Part shown: positions 7,751 through 15,283 of the stretch, piece after piece
Numbering within the stretch: the stretch's first letter is position 1
Layout of the letters: each line of letters begins with the position of its first letter
Assembly (NCBI GenBank): GCA_021531775.1
Contig: JAFBIU010000030.1
Span: 1-43,705, forward strand
DNA from: Parabacteroides distasonis
Lineage (GTDB): Bacteria > Bacteroidota > Bacteroidia > Bacteroidales > Tannerellaceae
Direction: 5' to 3'
Length of the DNA: 43,705 nt
Notes under the pieces: generated by a model
What the model was told of the DNA's origin: nothing
Seen by the model: the letters and a program-made list of their open reading frames with translations, nothing else
The model's database searches: none
Program-made: the position numbers and the translations under genes

Positions 7751-8121
7751 ATGCAACGTCCCCATCATCCAGGTATTTTCCTCGGACGATGGGGACGTTC
7801 CTATTTCCCACCGATTCCAACGACCATCCGGTCAAAGTGTCAAGATGTCAAAGTGTCAAAATGAAAAAGGAGGTGATCACAACTTTGCAATCTCATCTGC
7901 CGTGAGGCCGGTAACATCCATGATCAGATCCATTGAGAACCCTTTGTTCTTCATATTGCGAGCCGTTTGCATAATACCTTTCTGCTCTCCTTTCTTTTCA
8001 CCCTTTTCCATACCTTCCTGAAAAGACTCCTCCTGAATACTCTTCAGACAATTATAGTTATCAAGATAATGGCGCAGACTACGCTCGTAGATCTTGTGCT
8101 CTTCGTGCGTCAGCGAGAGAC
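7751..8121. repeat. Direct repeat X1, part a
   Basis: This stretch matches 13073-13407. The first 160 bp differ at only a few positions; the rest is the diverged C-terminal part of an Rpn-family gene. It includes an inverted repeat, AACGTCCCCATCATC (7755-7769) with GACGATGGGGACGTT (7785-7799), 14 of 15 paired, and the octamer array at 7831-7862. Confidence 0.9.
7831..7862 (+). repeat. GTCAARRT octamer array, 4 units
   Basis: Units GTCAAAGT, GTCAAGAT, GTCAAAGT, GTCAAAAT, then GAAAA. It sits just past the 3' end of the decayed Rpn gene on the opposite strand, 15 bp from that gene's stop codon, exactly as in the second repeat copy. Confidence 0.9.
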
Positions 8122-8337
8122 GTTTCATCACCCGCTCCAACTTACGGAAGGCAGCATTTGTTGCCTGATAAGGCATCTTTTCCATCGTTTCCATATTCTT
8201 CAAAATATAAATCCAACGTTCAAAATTCGTCCTACAATCCGCTGCCTCCTTGATGGGGAACAACGGTAAATAGAGATAGATAAACCGCAGATGCGTTTAA
8301 ACGCCCAATCGGTAAACGGATTGATGTATTTCTTCAT
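7877..8337 (-). pseudogene. Rpn/PD-(D/E)XK family nuclease, internally deleted and frameshifted
   Basis: The family (Rpn recombination-promoting nuclease, also annotated PD-(D/E)XK 'transposase') is usually near 300 residues. The start at 8337 gives MKKYINPFTDWAFKRI, the typical N-terminus. Within a few codons the sequence jumps, in another frame, to RFIYLYLPLFPIKEAADC and the normal C-terminal half (TNFERWIYILKNMETMEKM, THEEHKIYERSLRHYLDNYN). A charged Glu/Lys/Gly stretch and the end LTADEIAKL follow. The catalytic core between them, more than 100 residues, is missing, so the product cannot be a nuclease. The intact downstream frame alone covers 128 codons. A second, shorter relic lies at 13199-13407. 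Confidence 0.85.
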
Positions 8338-8489
8338 AGCTAACGTTATGAATGAATAGGTTTATAAATCAATTGAATAAATTCTCGCAGGCAAACATAA
8401 TCAATTTGTCTCAAATATCCCATCAGGAATCGGTCCGAAGTTATCGAATTAGCAAATATTAAGATGGATAAGTCACAATCCGAACAGCA

Positions 8490-8763
8490 GGTTCCAGGGA
8501 GAGGGAAAGGAACCAGCCTTAGAGCAAGAACAGATCAAGTCAAAGCGAGAGGAACCAGCCTTAGAACAGAAACAGTCCGAAGTCAGCAAAAAGGGACCGG
8601 CCTTCAGCGGATGGGCGTTAAGCGGAGCGACGCGGAGGGCGGAAAAGAAATGGATGCTGTTTGAGCGAAGCGAGTTTCATCCATTTCCCGACCGCAGCAT
8701 AGCGAAATAGCCCAGACGGTGCAGCCTTGACCTTTTGGTTCTTTTGGGTCAAGCCAAAAGAAC
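8490..8763. repeat. Direct repeat X1, part b
   Basis: This stretch matches 13411-13642 closely. It begins GGTTCCAG, has several GGAACCAGCC words, and ends TTGGGTCAAGCCAAAAGAACG. From memory, the last 120 bp resemble a sequence scattered in Bacteroidales genomes near Rpn genes. In copy X1 it is separated from part a by the longer Rpn relic and about 150 bp of its upstream region (8338-8489), where I see no gene. Confidence 0.85.
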
Positions 8764-8802
8764 GGAATCCTCCATTTCCGGTAATTGATCAGTAACAACC
8801 CG

Positions 8803-8844
8803 ACTGGTGCGCACCAGTGCGCATCGATGCTACCTATCGATAGG
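8803..8844. promoter_or_regulatory. Three adjacent perfect palindromes
   Basis: ACTGGTGCGCACCAGT (8803-8818, 16 bp), GCATCGATGC (8821-8830, 10 bp) and CCTATCGATAGG (8833-8844, 12 bp) are each perfectly self-complementary and separated by 2 bp. They lie about 210 bp before the start of the three-gene primase cluster and just after repeat X1. They could be operators or a recombination or replication site; nothing else identifies them. Confidence 0.6.
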
Positions 8845-9051
8845 ATTACAGTCCATCCCAAATAATCCCTTCATCTTTGCAGTGCAATCAGACGAAAGCA
8901 GCTCCTGCCAGTCAGGTCTGCATCCAAAATCCGGTTGCATGCGATCTTTTACATTTTTCAATTCACCAGAGTTGAAACATTGCGCGGAAGATATTCCCGG
9001 GTAAAGTGCACAAGAATCCAAACAGGTTTCTTCTCGCAAAAAGTTTCAAGT

Positions 9052-9447
9052 ATGAATACAAACAATTTCAATCAGACCAATGGTCTTGTTGTGGACGGAC
9101 AGTGCAATCACGTACAGTTGGGCGGTATGGCCTTCTTTGATGCCCCTAATTACTTCATGTTCTCACCGGACGAGCCTGCGCCGGGCAGTGTGATGCGGTT
9201 TCGTGTCACCGGCATTGCGCAACAGATGACGGACGGAACCTTCGACTTCGTAGCGAAACCTCGTGAACGGCCGAAGAGCACCCTGATCCTGAAGCTTGCC
9301 CACGGACGTGCCAGTGTCACCAAAGACGGGGCCATTCAGCTGACACTGAAAGTGTTCAAGCATGAGCAGATCAACATCAGTGATGCCATGTCGCGTGAAT
9401 CTTTCGAGGCGATTGAGGCGATCCGCAACTATCAGTTGAAGCATTAA
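9052..9447 (+). CDS. Small conserved-type protein preceding the primase-like gene, 131 aa
   Basis: The ATG at 9052 is chosen because residues from here on are well composed (MNTNNFNQTNGLVVDG); the frame is open upstream to 8935 but reads through poor sequence. The product is 131 aa, with no signal peptide or membrane segment, and a mixed beta-rich pattern (GSVMRFRVTGIAQQMTDGTFDFVAK, STLILKLAHGRASVTKDG) that ends in a helical, charged tail. It lies 17 bp before the primase-like gene and is surely cotranscribed with it. I do not recognise the family. In other Bacteroidetes the matching position before VirE_N/DUF3987 genes is often held by a small DNA-binding protein, but no such motif is seen here. 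The gene could encode an accessory factor of the replication protein; this is a guess from position only. Confidence 0.7.
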   Translation: MNTNNFNQTNGLVVDGQCNHVQLGGMAFFDAPNYFMFSPDEPAPGSVMRFRVTGIAQQMTDGTFDFVAKPRERPKSTLILKLAHGRASVTKDGAIQLTLKVFKHEQINISDAMSRESFEAIEAIRNYQLKH

Positions 9448-9464
9448 CAGGAGGTGTTTTCAGT

Positions 9465-11954
9465 ATGAGTTGCAATCTGATTCGGATGGAGAAGGGTCAC
9501 AAGGTGGCCCGTCCCATCACCTCGAAGGAGGAGTATTTGCAGTTGCGTGGTTCGTCGGCTCAGTTGGCCAACTTGCGGTTGGCGCGGGCTGGCAATGCGG
9601 CAGCCAAGCGTCGGTTGGTACAGTTTAACTATTCGGGCCACTATCCGGAGGGCGTTGTCAAGGGTTGCAAGTTGCCCAGTGCCGCTTTCGGCTTTGACAT
9701 TGACGATCGGGAAGCATTTGAAAAGGCAGCCCGTGAGCTGCTGTCCCATCCGGAGGAGTATGGTCTGCTGATGTTGGAACGTAGTGTGAACCAAGGAGGT
9801 CATGCGATCTTCAAACGGGAAAAGGGGCGTACGATTCTGGAGAACCAGGTGCGTATTGCAACCGCTTTGCGTTGCGAGATGGACACGTCGGCCCATGACA
9901 TCAATCGGGTCTATTTCACCACTTCGGCCGATCCGGACGATCTGCTGTTTCTCTCACCGGCACTCTTTACCGACACGTATGATCCTTTCGAGGCGTGCGA
10001 GGAGGCGAATACGCTGGAGGAGCGTGAGGAGTTCGGACAGGAGGAGCTTCCGCCGGAGGCGCACAAGGCCAACAAGCATTTCAAGCCCTATGTGATGGAT
10101 GACGCGGATGGTCAGTCGGCTGAAGAACCAGCTTCGTCAGCCGATGGAGCCGGTTCATCGTCAGAAGTCGGACAGGCTTCGGCAATCAAAGAAGCTGGTT
10201 CATCGGCTAACCCAGGAACGTTGATCGACACGTTGAGCTACTTGGGAATATCCTACGAGGATATTATCCATAAATGGTGGGAGATCCATTACAACGGTCG
10301 GGAGCCGGTCCATTCGAACCGCGACACGTTGACCTACGAACTGGCTGTCAACCTGCGACATATCTGCGGTTTCGACCGCAACCTGCTCGCTCGCGTCATC
10401 CCCTGTTACGACGGATTTCCGGAAGCACAGAAGATGAAGTGCATCGACTCGGCCCTGACGGAGAAGCGGACGCTGATGCCACGACGGTTGAGCGTTGTAT
10501 TGGAGGCCTTGATGGCCGATGGATCCTACGGTAGTTCATCCGCGGAACCGTCAGCAGAGGGATGGGACGATCCGCTGGCAGTTGACGAGTTGTACTACTA
10601 CGAACATCTGCCGAAGCTGCCTCAAGGTGTACGTGAATCCGTCGAAGCTGTCGGTCCGACCTTGGCTATGAGTGTCTTGACAGCCATTTGTCCGGTCATC
10701 GGGATGTTGGCCACGGGTGTGGAGCTGGATGTGCATGGGGTGGTTCGCAATCTGAACCTGATCGCCTACATTGCCGGCGATTTTGCATCCGGCAAGGGCA
10801 GTGTCGATCCGGTGATTGCCGCTTGGCTCAGCGAACAGAAGGCTCAGGACAAGGTGTATCTGGAGGAGGAAGAGGATTGGCGACGGGAGAAGCGTGCGGC
10901 CAAGAACAGGCAGGAACAGCCGAAGGAGCCGAAACTGCCGATCCGTTGCCTGACGCTCAACAACACGGTGGCGAACCTGGCTGAACGTCTGGGCAATACG
11001 GATGGTAAGCATGCTTTCTCCTTCACGCCGGAGGCTGACACGGTGGCACAGAAATGGAAATCGGCCATGAGCGACTTCTCGGTGATGATCCGCCAGTCCT
11101 ACGACGGGTCGAGCTATGAACGGGAGGCACGTTCGGCCGAGGCCGTCAATGTGCACATCGACAAGCTGTTGTGGAACATCACGATGTGCGGAACACCCGA
11201 TGCACTCTACCGTGTGGTGAACAACTATACGGATGGTTTTCAGAGCCGTATCGCTGTGGCCCGTACACCGGACAACACCTTCGCTCCGTTGGCGGAAAAG
11301 CCCTACGTGCTGACGCCCGAATTGGCCGAACAGATCCGTCAGGTAGCTCACCTGCTGCCCTTGATGAGCGGAAGTGTGGTGTTGCCGAAGTTGGAGTCGC
11401 GCGGTCGTGCCTGGCTGGAACGGATCCGTCTCGCCACGTTAGAGAACGACGACAAGGTGAAGGCTCGCCAGCGTTTCCGCATCTGTGTGACGGCCCAGCG
11501 CATGACCTGCTGCCTGTTGCTCTGTCAGGTGTGTGAAGAGCTGATCCGGGTGTATGGTCTGGAGGGTGCTGAGAAACGTCTGAAGCTCTATCCGGGTCTG
11601 TGGAAAGAGCAGCTGTTGGAGGCCGAGAAAACGCCCTTGCTCGACATCTATGATCTGATAGCCGATATGCTGATGGAGAACGCTTTGTACTTCTTCCGCA
11701 GCCGTATCGAGCAGGCATTCGCTTCGTCGAACTATGTGAGCACGTGTGCGATCGACCGTTCGAAACGAGGCAAGAACGACTCGATTTTCAACAGTTTGGA
11801 TCAGGAGTTTACCTTCGCTCAGGCCATGCACTTCAGTGTGATGAAGAAGGGTGCGACGGTGACGCGCAATGCAGTTTCGCAGATGCTGAAGAACTGGCGC
11901 AAACAGGGGTTGATTGGGTTTGCACCGGACAACAAATACCATAAGTTGTCATGA
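9465..11954 (+). CDS. Primase-like (BT4734/VirE_N) plus DUF3987 protein, 829 aa
   Basis: This two-domain replication-type protein is common on Bacteroidetes accessory regions. The N-terminal part (about residues 30-175) fits the BT4734-like/VirE_N domain. FGFDIDD (Asp78, Asp80), SVNQGGHAIFK (107-117) and CEMDTSAHDINRVYF (Asp140) resemble the three motifs of archaeo-eukaryotic-type primases. A low-complexity Ser/Ala/Glu linker follows (about 215-252). The C-terminal half is DUF3987, with a Walker-A-like loop GDFASGKGS (438-446) and so a probable ATPase or helicase role. A strong ribosome site, AGGAGGT, precedes the ATG. The stop overlaps the next start (ATGA), implying translational coupling. 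GC is slightly above that of the core. Function as primase-helicase is inferred; the domain calls are fairly secure. Confidence 0.85.
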   Translation: MSCNLIRMEKGHKVARPITSKEEYLQLRGSSAQLANLRLARAGNAAAKRRLVQFNYSGHYPEGVVKGCKLPSAAFGFDIDDREAFEKAARELLSHPEEYGLLMLERSVNQGGHAIFKREKGRTILENQVRIATALRCEMDTSAHDINRVYFTTSADPDDLLFLSPALFTDTYDPFEACEEANTLEEREEFGQEELPPEAHKANKHFKPYVMDDADGQSAEEPASSADGAGSSSEVGQASAIKEAGSSANPGTLIDTLSYLGISYEDIIHKWWEIHYNGREPVHSNRDTLTYELAVNLRHICGFDRNLLARVIPCYDGFPEAQKMKCIDSALTEKRTLMPRRLSVVLEALMADGSYGSSSAEPSAEGWDDPLAVDELYYYEHLPKLPQGVRESVEAVGPTLAMSVLTAICPVIGMLATGVELDVHGVVRNLNLIAYIAGDFASGKGSVDPVIAAWLSEQKAQDKVYLEEEEDWRREKRAAKNRQEQPKEPKLPIRCLTLNNTVANLAERLGNTDGKHAFSFTPEADTVAQKWKSAMSDFSVMIRQSYDGSSYEREARSAEAVNVHIDKLLWNITMCGTPDALYRVVNNYTDGFQSRIAVARTPDNTFAPLAEKPYVLTPELAEQIRQVAHLLPLMSGSVVLPKLESRGRAWLERIRLATLENDDKVKARQRFRICVTAQRMTCCLLLCQVCEELIRVYGLEGAEKRLKLYPGLWKEQLLEAEKTPLLDIYDLIADMLMENALYFFRSRIEQAFASSNYVSTCAIDRSKRGKNDSIFNSLDQEFTFAQAMHFSVMKKGATVTRNAVSQMLKNWRKQGLIGFAPDNKYHKLS

Positions 11955-13003
11955 GCCAGCGCACTTTCTTAGCCCAGGAGAAGCGGTTGGAAGTGGCAGA
12001 TTCAAAAGCCGGTTATGTGCGTCTCTGGCAGGAGCTGGAGCGCACCCGGCTGGCCTTTGAAGAGACCCTCAAACGCTTCTGCATCCGTCGCATCCTGCAA
12101 AGTTGGTTGCCCGACTTGGCCACGGACGATTTCATTTTCGACGTCTGTTCGTGGTGTGAGATAGGCGGTTATGAGGAGTTGCCGGCTCCAGCGGAGGATC
12201 CGAAGCCGGCTCGTCGTTTCCTGTTGGCCTTGATCCGGATGGTCTTGCAGCAGGTTCCCGACCGTAAGGCGGTGGATGCTGCCTATTCGGAGGTCTTCCC
12301 CCAATCGACTCCCATCCATCTGGATAAGAAGGGGAAACAGCCGATTGGAGAAGCCCGTTCCAGTTCGGAAGGGTTGGAAGGAAAGCAGGCGGCTAAGCCA
12401 GCTCGTTGTGAGCAGGACGATTTAGAACCGAATGATGGTTCCGAAATGGGACAAACGATGGTGAACGGTTGCCAGAGGAAAGGGTTGGAAGGAATGCAGG
12501 CGATTGGCCAAACCCGTTCCAGTTTGAAGGAGCCGGAAGGCAAGCTGCCGGTTGAAAAGGAGGCTGGTAGAAACAGAGATCGGAAGTTGAGCGAACACTT
12601 TGCCCTGTCGGAATTTGAACGATCCGACAAAGCCAGAGCGTTGAAGATTGACAACCGGGTACCCGTGCGATACGTATCCTCCTTGGAGACCCTCTGTCGC
12701 GAAGTCTTGGAGCCACTGCGTCAGCATGTTGGCAAGCCCATACGGATCAGCAGCGGTTACCGATGTCCAGCTTTGAACAAAGCCGTAGGTGGAGTAGCCA
12801 CCAGTCAGCACCTGACAGGAGAAGCCGCCGACATCCATCTCGACAGCATCGAAGAGGGCCGTGAATGGTTCAAATGGCTGATGGACAACACCAACGTCGA
12901 TCAGTTGATTTGGGAACGTTCCGGCTCCACCCGATGGATTCATGTCTCCTGCAAGTCTAATCCCGAAGAGAACCGTCATGAAGTGAAGCGGCTGACGAAA
13001 TGA
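11951..13003 (+). CDS. Peptidase M15-domain protein with unknown N-terminal region, 350 aa
   Basis: The C-terminal third (about residues 213-335) is a peptidase M15 (D,D-carboxypeptidase/endolysin-type) domain: LSEHFALSEFERS, ISSGYRCPALNKAVGG, SQHLTGEAADIHLD and RWIHVS. The expected zinc ligands are His287, Asp294 and His331. Such domains cut peptidoglycan stem peptides. There is no signal peptide or membrane segment, as in phage endolysins. Residues 1-120 are helical and unrecognised. Residues 125-205 are a polar linker with a loose internal repeat (KQPIGEARSSSEGLEG and MQAIGQTRSSLKEPEG). The gene overlaps the primase-like gene by 4 bp. Bacteroidetes clusters of this type usually carry an amidase in this place, so the M15 protein may fill that role. 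A phage or satellite origin is possible but unproven. Confidence 0.85.
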   Translation: MSQRTFLAQEKRLEVADSKAGYVRLWQELERTRLAFEETLKRFCIRRILQSWLPDLATDDFIFDVCSWCEIGGYEELPAPAEDPKPARRFLLALIRMVLQQVPDRKAVDAAYSEVFPQSTPIHLDKKGKQPIGEARSSSEGLEGKQAAKPARCEQDDLEPNDGSEMGQTMVNGCQRKGLEGMQAIGQTRSSLKEPEGKLPVEKEAGRNRDRKLSEHFALSEFERSDKARALKIDNRVPVRYVSSLETLCREVLEPLRQHVGKPIRISSGYRCPALNKAVGGVATSQHLTGEAADIHLDSIEEGREWFKWLMDNTNVDQLIWERSGSTRWIHVSCKSNPEENRHEVKRLTK

Positions 13004-13152
13004 GCCCTTGCGCAATCGGTTGGCCCGATAGACATTCCAGGTTGGCCGACAACCATTTCAAGACAGCAATCTATGCAACGTCCCCATCATCCAGGTATTT
13101 TCCTCGGACGATGGGGACGTTCCTATTTTCCACCGATTCCAACGACCATCTG

Positions 13153-13184
13153 GTCAAAGTGTCAAGATGTCAAAGTGTCAAAAT
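13153..13184 (+). repeat. GTCAARRT octamer array, 4 units
   Basis: It has the same four units and the same following GAAAA as the array at 7831-7862, as part of repeat X2. Confidence 0.9.
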
Positions 13185-13198
13185 GAAAAAGGGGGTGA

Positions 13199-13407
13199 TC
13201 ACAACTTTGCAATCTCATCTGCTGTGAGAGCAGTAGCTTTCATGATTTGCTCGGTGGACAATCCCATCTGCTTCAAATTACGAGCTGTTTGCATAACTCC
13301 TTCCTTAAAAGACTCCTCTTGAGCACTCTTCATACAATTATAGTTATCAAGATAATGTCGCAGACTACGCTCATAGATCTTATGCTCTTCGTGCGTCAGC
13401 GAGAGAC
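13199..13407 (-). pseudogene. C-terminal relic of an Rpn-family gene
   Basis: Only the last 70 or so codons remain: LTHEEHKIYERSLRHYLDNYN, a short Glu-rich stretch, and LKQMGLSTEQIMKATALTADEI. It lacks the Glu/Lys/Gly expansion seen in the copy at 7877-8337, and its last turns differ (MKATALTADE against MDVTGLTADE). The two copies are therefore diverged family members or have drifted for some time. There is no start codon of its own and no catalytic core. Confidence 0.85.
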
Positions 13408-13410
13408 TAT

Positions 13411-13642
13411 GGTTCCAGCGAGAAGGAAAGGAACCAGCCTCAGAGCAGAAACAGTCCGAAGTCAGCAAGAAAGGACCGGCCTCAGCGGATGGGCGTTAAG
13501 CGGAGCGACGCGGAGGGCGGAAAAGAAATGGATGCTGTTTGAGCGAAGCGAGTTTCATCCATTTCCCGCCCGCAGCAAAGCGGAGTAGCCCAGACGGTGC
13601 AGCCTTGACCTTTTGGTTCTTTTGGGTCAAGCCAAAAGAACG
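13411..13642. repeat. Direct repeat X2, part b
   Basis: This is the partner of 8490-8763, shorter by about 40 bp because one GGAACCAGCC segment is missing. It is followed by two extra AAGCCAAAAGAACAGATAC copies (13651-13692) and then an octamer array. Apart from these repeats the stretch to 13763 holds no gene I can support. Confidence 0.85.
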
Positions 13643-13696
13643 AGACCTTCAAGCCAAAAGAACAGATACTTTCAAGCCAAAAGAACAGATACCACA

Positions 13697-13728
13697 GTCA
13701 AGGTGTCAAAATGTCAAGATGTCAAAAT
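13697..13728 (+). repeat. GTCAARRT octamer array, 4 units (first unit variant)
   Basis: Units GTCAAGGT, GTCAAAAT, GTCAAGAT, GTCAAAAT, then GAAAAAG. It lies 36 bp beyond the 3' end of the GNAT gene on the other strand. Confidence 0.85.
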
Positions 13729-13763
13729 GAAAAAGAGGTTTTGGGGGACAACCCCCCAATGGA

Positions 13764-14282
13764 TTACTGAGCAGCAGACGGCAACTGATAAGCAATCCTT
13801 GCCGTCCCATTATGCACATAAACAATCCCACAGCGGACAAACCCACTCTTTTCCGCCACATGCTGCAAGATCCGATTATCCGGATGCGTATCCACCCGCA
13901 GATGAGGCTGTTGCGCATGACACCAGCGGAAGCACTGATCCCAAATATGCGAGCGTGTTCCATCCGAAGCCAACCGATGAATCACCCAATAAGGCTCATC
14001 ATCCAACCAGGCACCCCCTTCGATCACCCCATAGAAGGGATCCGGTCCCGGCATGAAGCAGAAGGTCGCATGAACGCCACCCTCCTCCGGATCCACCATC
14101 ACAAAACAATGCCCCTGCCGAATCTCCCGTTCGATCTGCTCCTCCGACGGATACCCGTTGATCCATTGGTTCGGATTCCCACTACGCGCCATGAACGTCC
14201 GTGCATACGCAAAAATCTCCATCAGCCGAGGCAAATCGGCCAGCGACCCCTTCCGAATCTGCAATTCCATATCCAATGCCAT
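13764..14282 (-). CDS. GNAT-family N-acetyltransferase
   Basis: This 172-aa acyl-CoA-dependent acetyltransferase of the GNAT fold has an unknown substrate. It starts MALDMELQIRKGSLADLPRLMEIF, the usual beta1-alpha1 opening, although the second Met (MELQ, residue 5) is an equally good start. Later come VHRLA-type central strands and the closing THPDNRILQHVAEKSGFVRCG, which is the typical Asn-containing helix and turn near the CoA site. Cytoplasmic; no signal. The gene stands alone and is divergent from the EamA transporter, with TATCTTTG at 14301-14308 as its likely -7 element. Length is normal for the family. Confidence 0.85.
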   Translation of the reverse strand: MALDMELQIRKGSLADLPRLMEIFAYARTFMARSGNPNQWINGYPSEEQIEREIRQGHCFVMVDPEEGGVHATFCFMPGPDPFYGVIEGGAWLDDEPYWVIHRLASDGTRSHIWDQCFRWCHAQQPHLRVDTHPDNRILQHVAEKSGFVRCGIVYVHNGTARIAYQLPSAAQ

Positions 14283-14300
14283 TTATTTTAAATTAGGCAC

Positions 14301-14308
14301 CAAAGATA
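14301..14308 (-). promoter_or_regulatory. -7 promoter element for the GNAT gene
   Basis: TATCTTTG on the minus strand fits TAnnTTTG and lies 19 bp upstream of the start codon. Confidence 0.55.
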
Positions 14309-14353
14309 GCAGAAAGTTTGCAAAATCATCCGGCACAAATGAGGAGAATTCTG

Positions 14354-14362
14354 TAATTTTGC
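14354..14362 (+). promoter_or_regulatory. -7 promoter element for the EamA transporter gene
   Basis: TAATTTTGC fits TAnnTTTG and lies 43 bp before the ATG at 14405. It is divergent from the GNAT promoter within the same 120-bp gap. Confidence 0.6.
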
Positions 14363-14404
14363 ACCCCAAAAACAAATATCTGTCAAACGTGTAAATAAAT
14401 AACA

Positions 14405-15283
14405 ATGAAAAAAGCATTTATCCAATTGCACATCTCCATTCTGATAGCTGGAACGACCGGACTTTTCGGACGGTTGGTCTCGCTCAATGAGGGACTGTTG
14501 GTATGGTATCGGATGTTTTTCGCAGCCATCCTACTCTATATCGTATTGTGGTTCAGCCATCGGCTGGAAAAGACGACGTGGCGCGAGATCCTGAAGATTG
14601 CCGGAGCCGGTCTGCTGTTAGGCAGCCACTGGGTCTTCTTTTTCGGAAGTATCAAAGCCTCGAACATCTCGGTGGGGGTTGTCTGTTTTTCCTTGGTGGG
14701 CTTCTTTACCGCCTTCTTCGAGCCACTGATCAACCGGCACCGCATCTCGATCCGCGAAGTGCTCTTCAGTCTGCTCACCCTGGCCGGCATCCTGCTGATT
14801 TTCCATTTCGACACCCATTTCCGCTTAGGCATCGGGATGGGAATCATCTCGTCCGCCTTGGCGGCCCTCTTCACCATCACCAACAAACGTGTCGGTGTTC
14901 GCCATCAGGCTTCAACCATGTTGCTGTATGAGATGATCGGTGGCTGTTTATGGCTAACCTGCTGTATGCCTGTCTATTTGCATTTCTTCCCAGTGGAATC
15001 GGTTTTGCCAGTTGCCTCCGATCTGCTCTATTTGCTGTTGCTCGCCTCGGTTTGTACCATCGGGCTGTACCTGCTGCAAATCATCGTGTTGCAAACAGTC
15101 TCAGCCTTCACGGTCAACCTCAGCTACAACTTGGAACCGGTCTATAGCATCATCCTCGCCATTCTCTTCTTCGGCGAAGCGAAAGAGCTGAACACAGCCT
15201 TCTACACCGGTTTGTCCATCATCATCCTTTCCGTGGTCATGCAGACCCTTTGCGTGGTGCGCGAACGGAAAAGCCGGACTTGA
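14405..15283 (+). CDS. EamA/DMT-family membrane transporter, 292 aa
   Basis: Drug/metabolite-transporter family protein of the inner membrane. About ten hydrophobic segments are arranged as two EamA repeats (roughly residues 5-135 and 145-285). Helix pairs such as VVCFSLVGFFTAFFEPLIN close the first half, and NLSYNLEPVYSIILAILFFGE, a conserved Pro/Glu helix, lies near the end. Members export amino acids, nucleobases or other small metabolites; nothing here tells the substrate. The stop codon TGA (15281-15283) abuts the stop codon of the convergent gene at 15284, with no spacer. The start is MKKAFIQLHISILIAG, with the promoter element at 14354. Confidence 0.9.
   Translation: MKKAFIQLHISILIAGTTGLFGRLVSLNEGLLVWYRMFFAAILLYIVLWFSHRLEKTTWREILKIAGAGLLLGSHWVFFFGSIKASNISVGVVCFSLVGFFTAFFEPLINRHRISIREVLFSLLTLAGILLIFHFDTHFRLGIGMGIISSALAALFTITNKRVGVRHQASTMLLYEMIGGCLWLTCCMPVYLHFFPVESVLPVASDLLYLLLLASVCTIGLYLLQIIVLQTVSAFTVNLSYNLEPVYSIILAILFFGEAKELNTAFYTGLSIIILSVVMQTLCVVRERKSRT

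Larger units (their letters stand above)
13073..13407. repeat. Direct repeat X2, part a
   Basis: This is the partner of 7751-8121, about 5.3 kb away. It repeats the 15-bp inverted arms (AACGTCCCC... at 13077 to ...GGGGACGTT ending 13121), the octamer array and the tail of the Rpn gene. It joins part b directly, so the Rpn relic is shorter here. It begins 70 bp after the M15 gene and may supply its terminator. Confidence 0.9.

Noticed and set aside
7831-7862. The octamer arrays as coding repeats (frames reading VKVSRCQSVKMKK)
   Set aside because: The unit is 8 bp, the frames are short and overlap gene relics, and the same DNA appears on either strand relative to genes.
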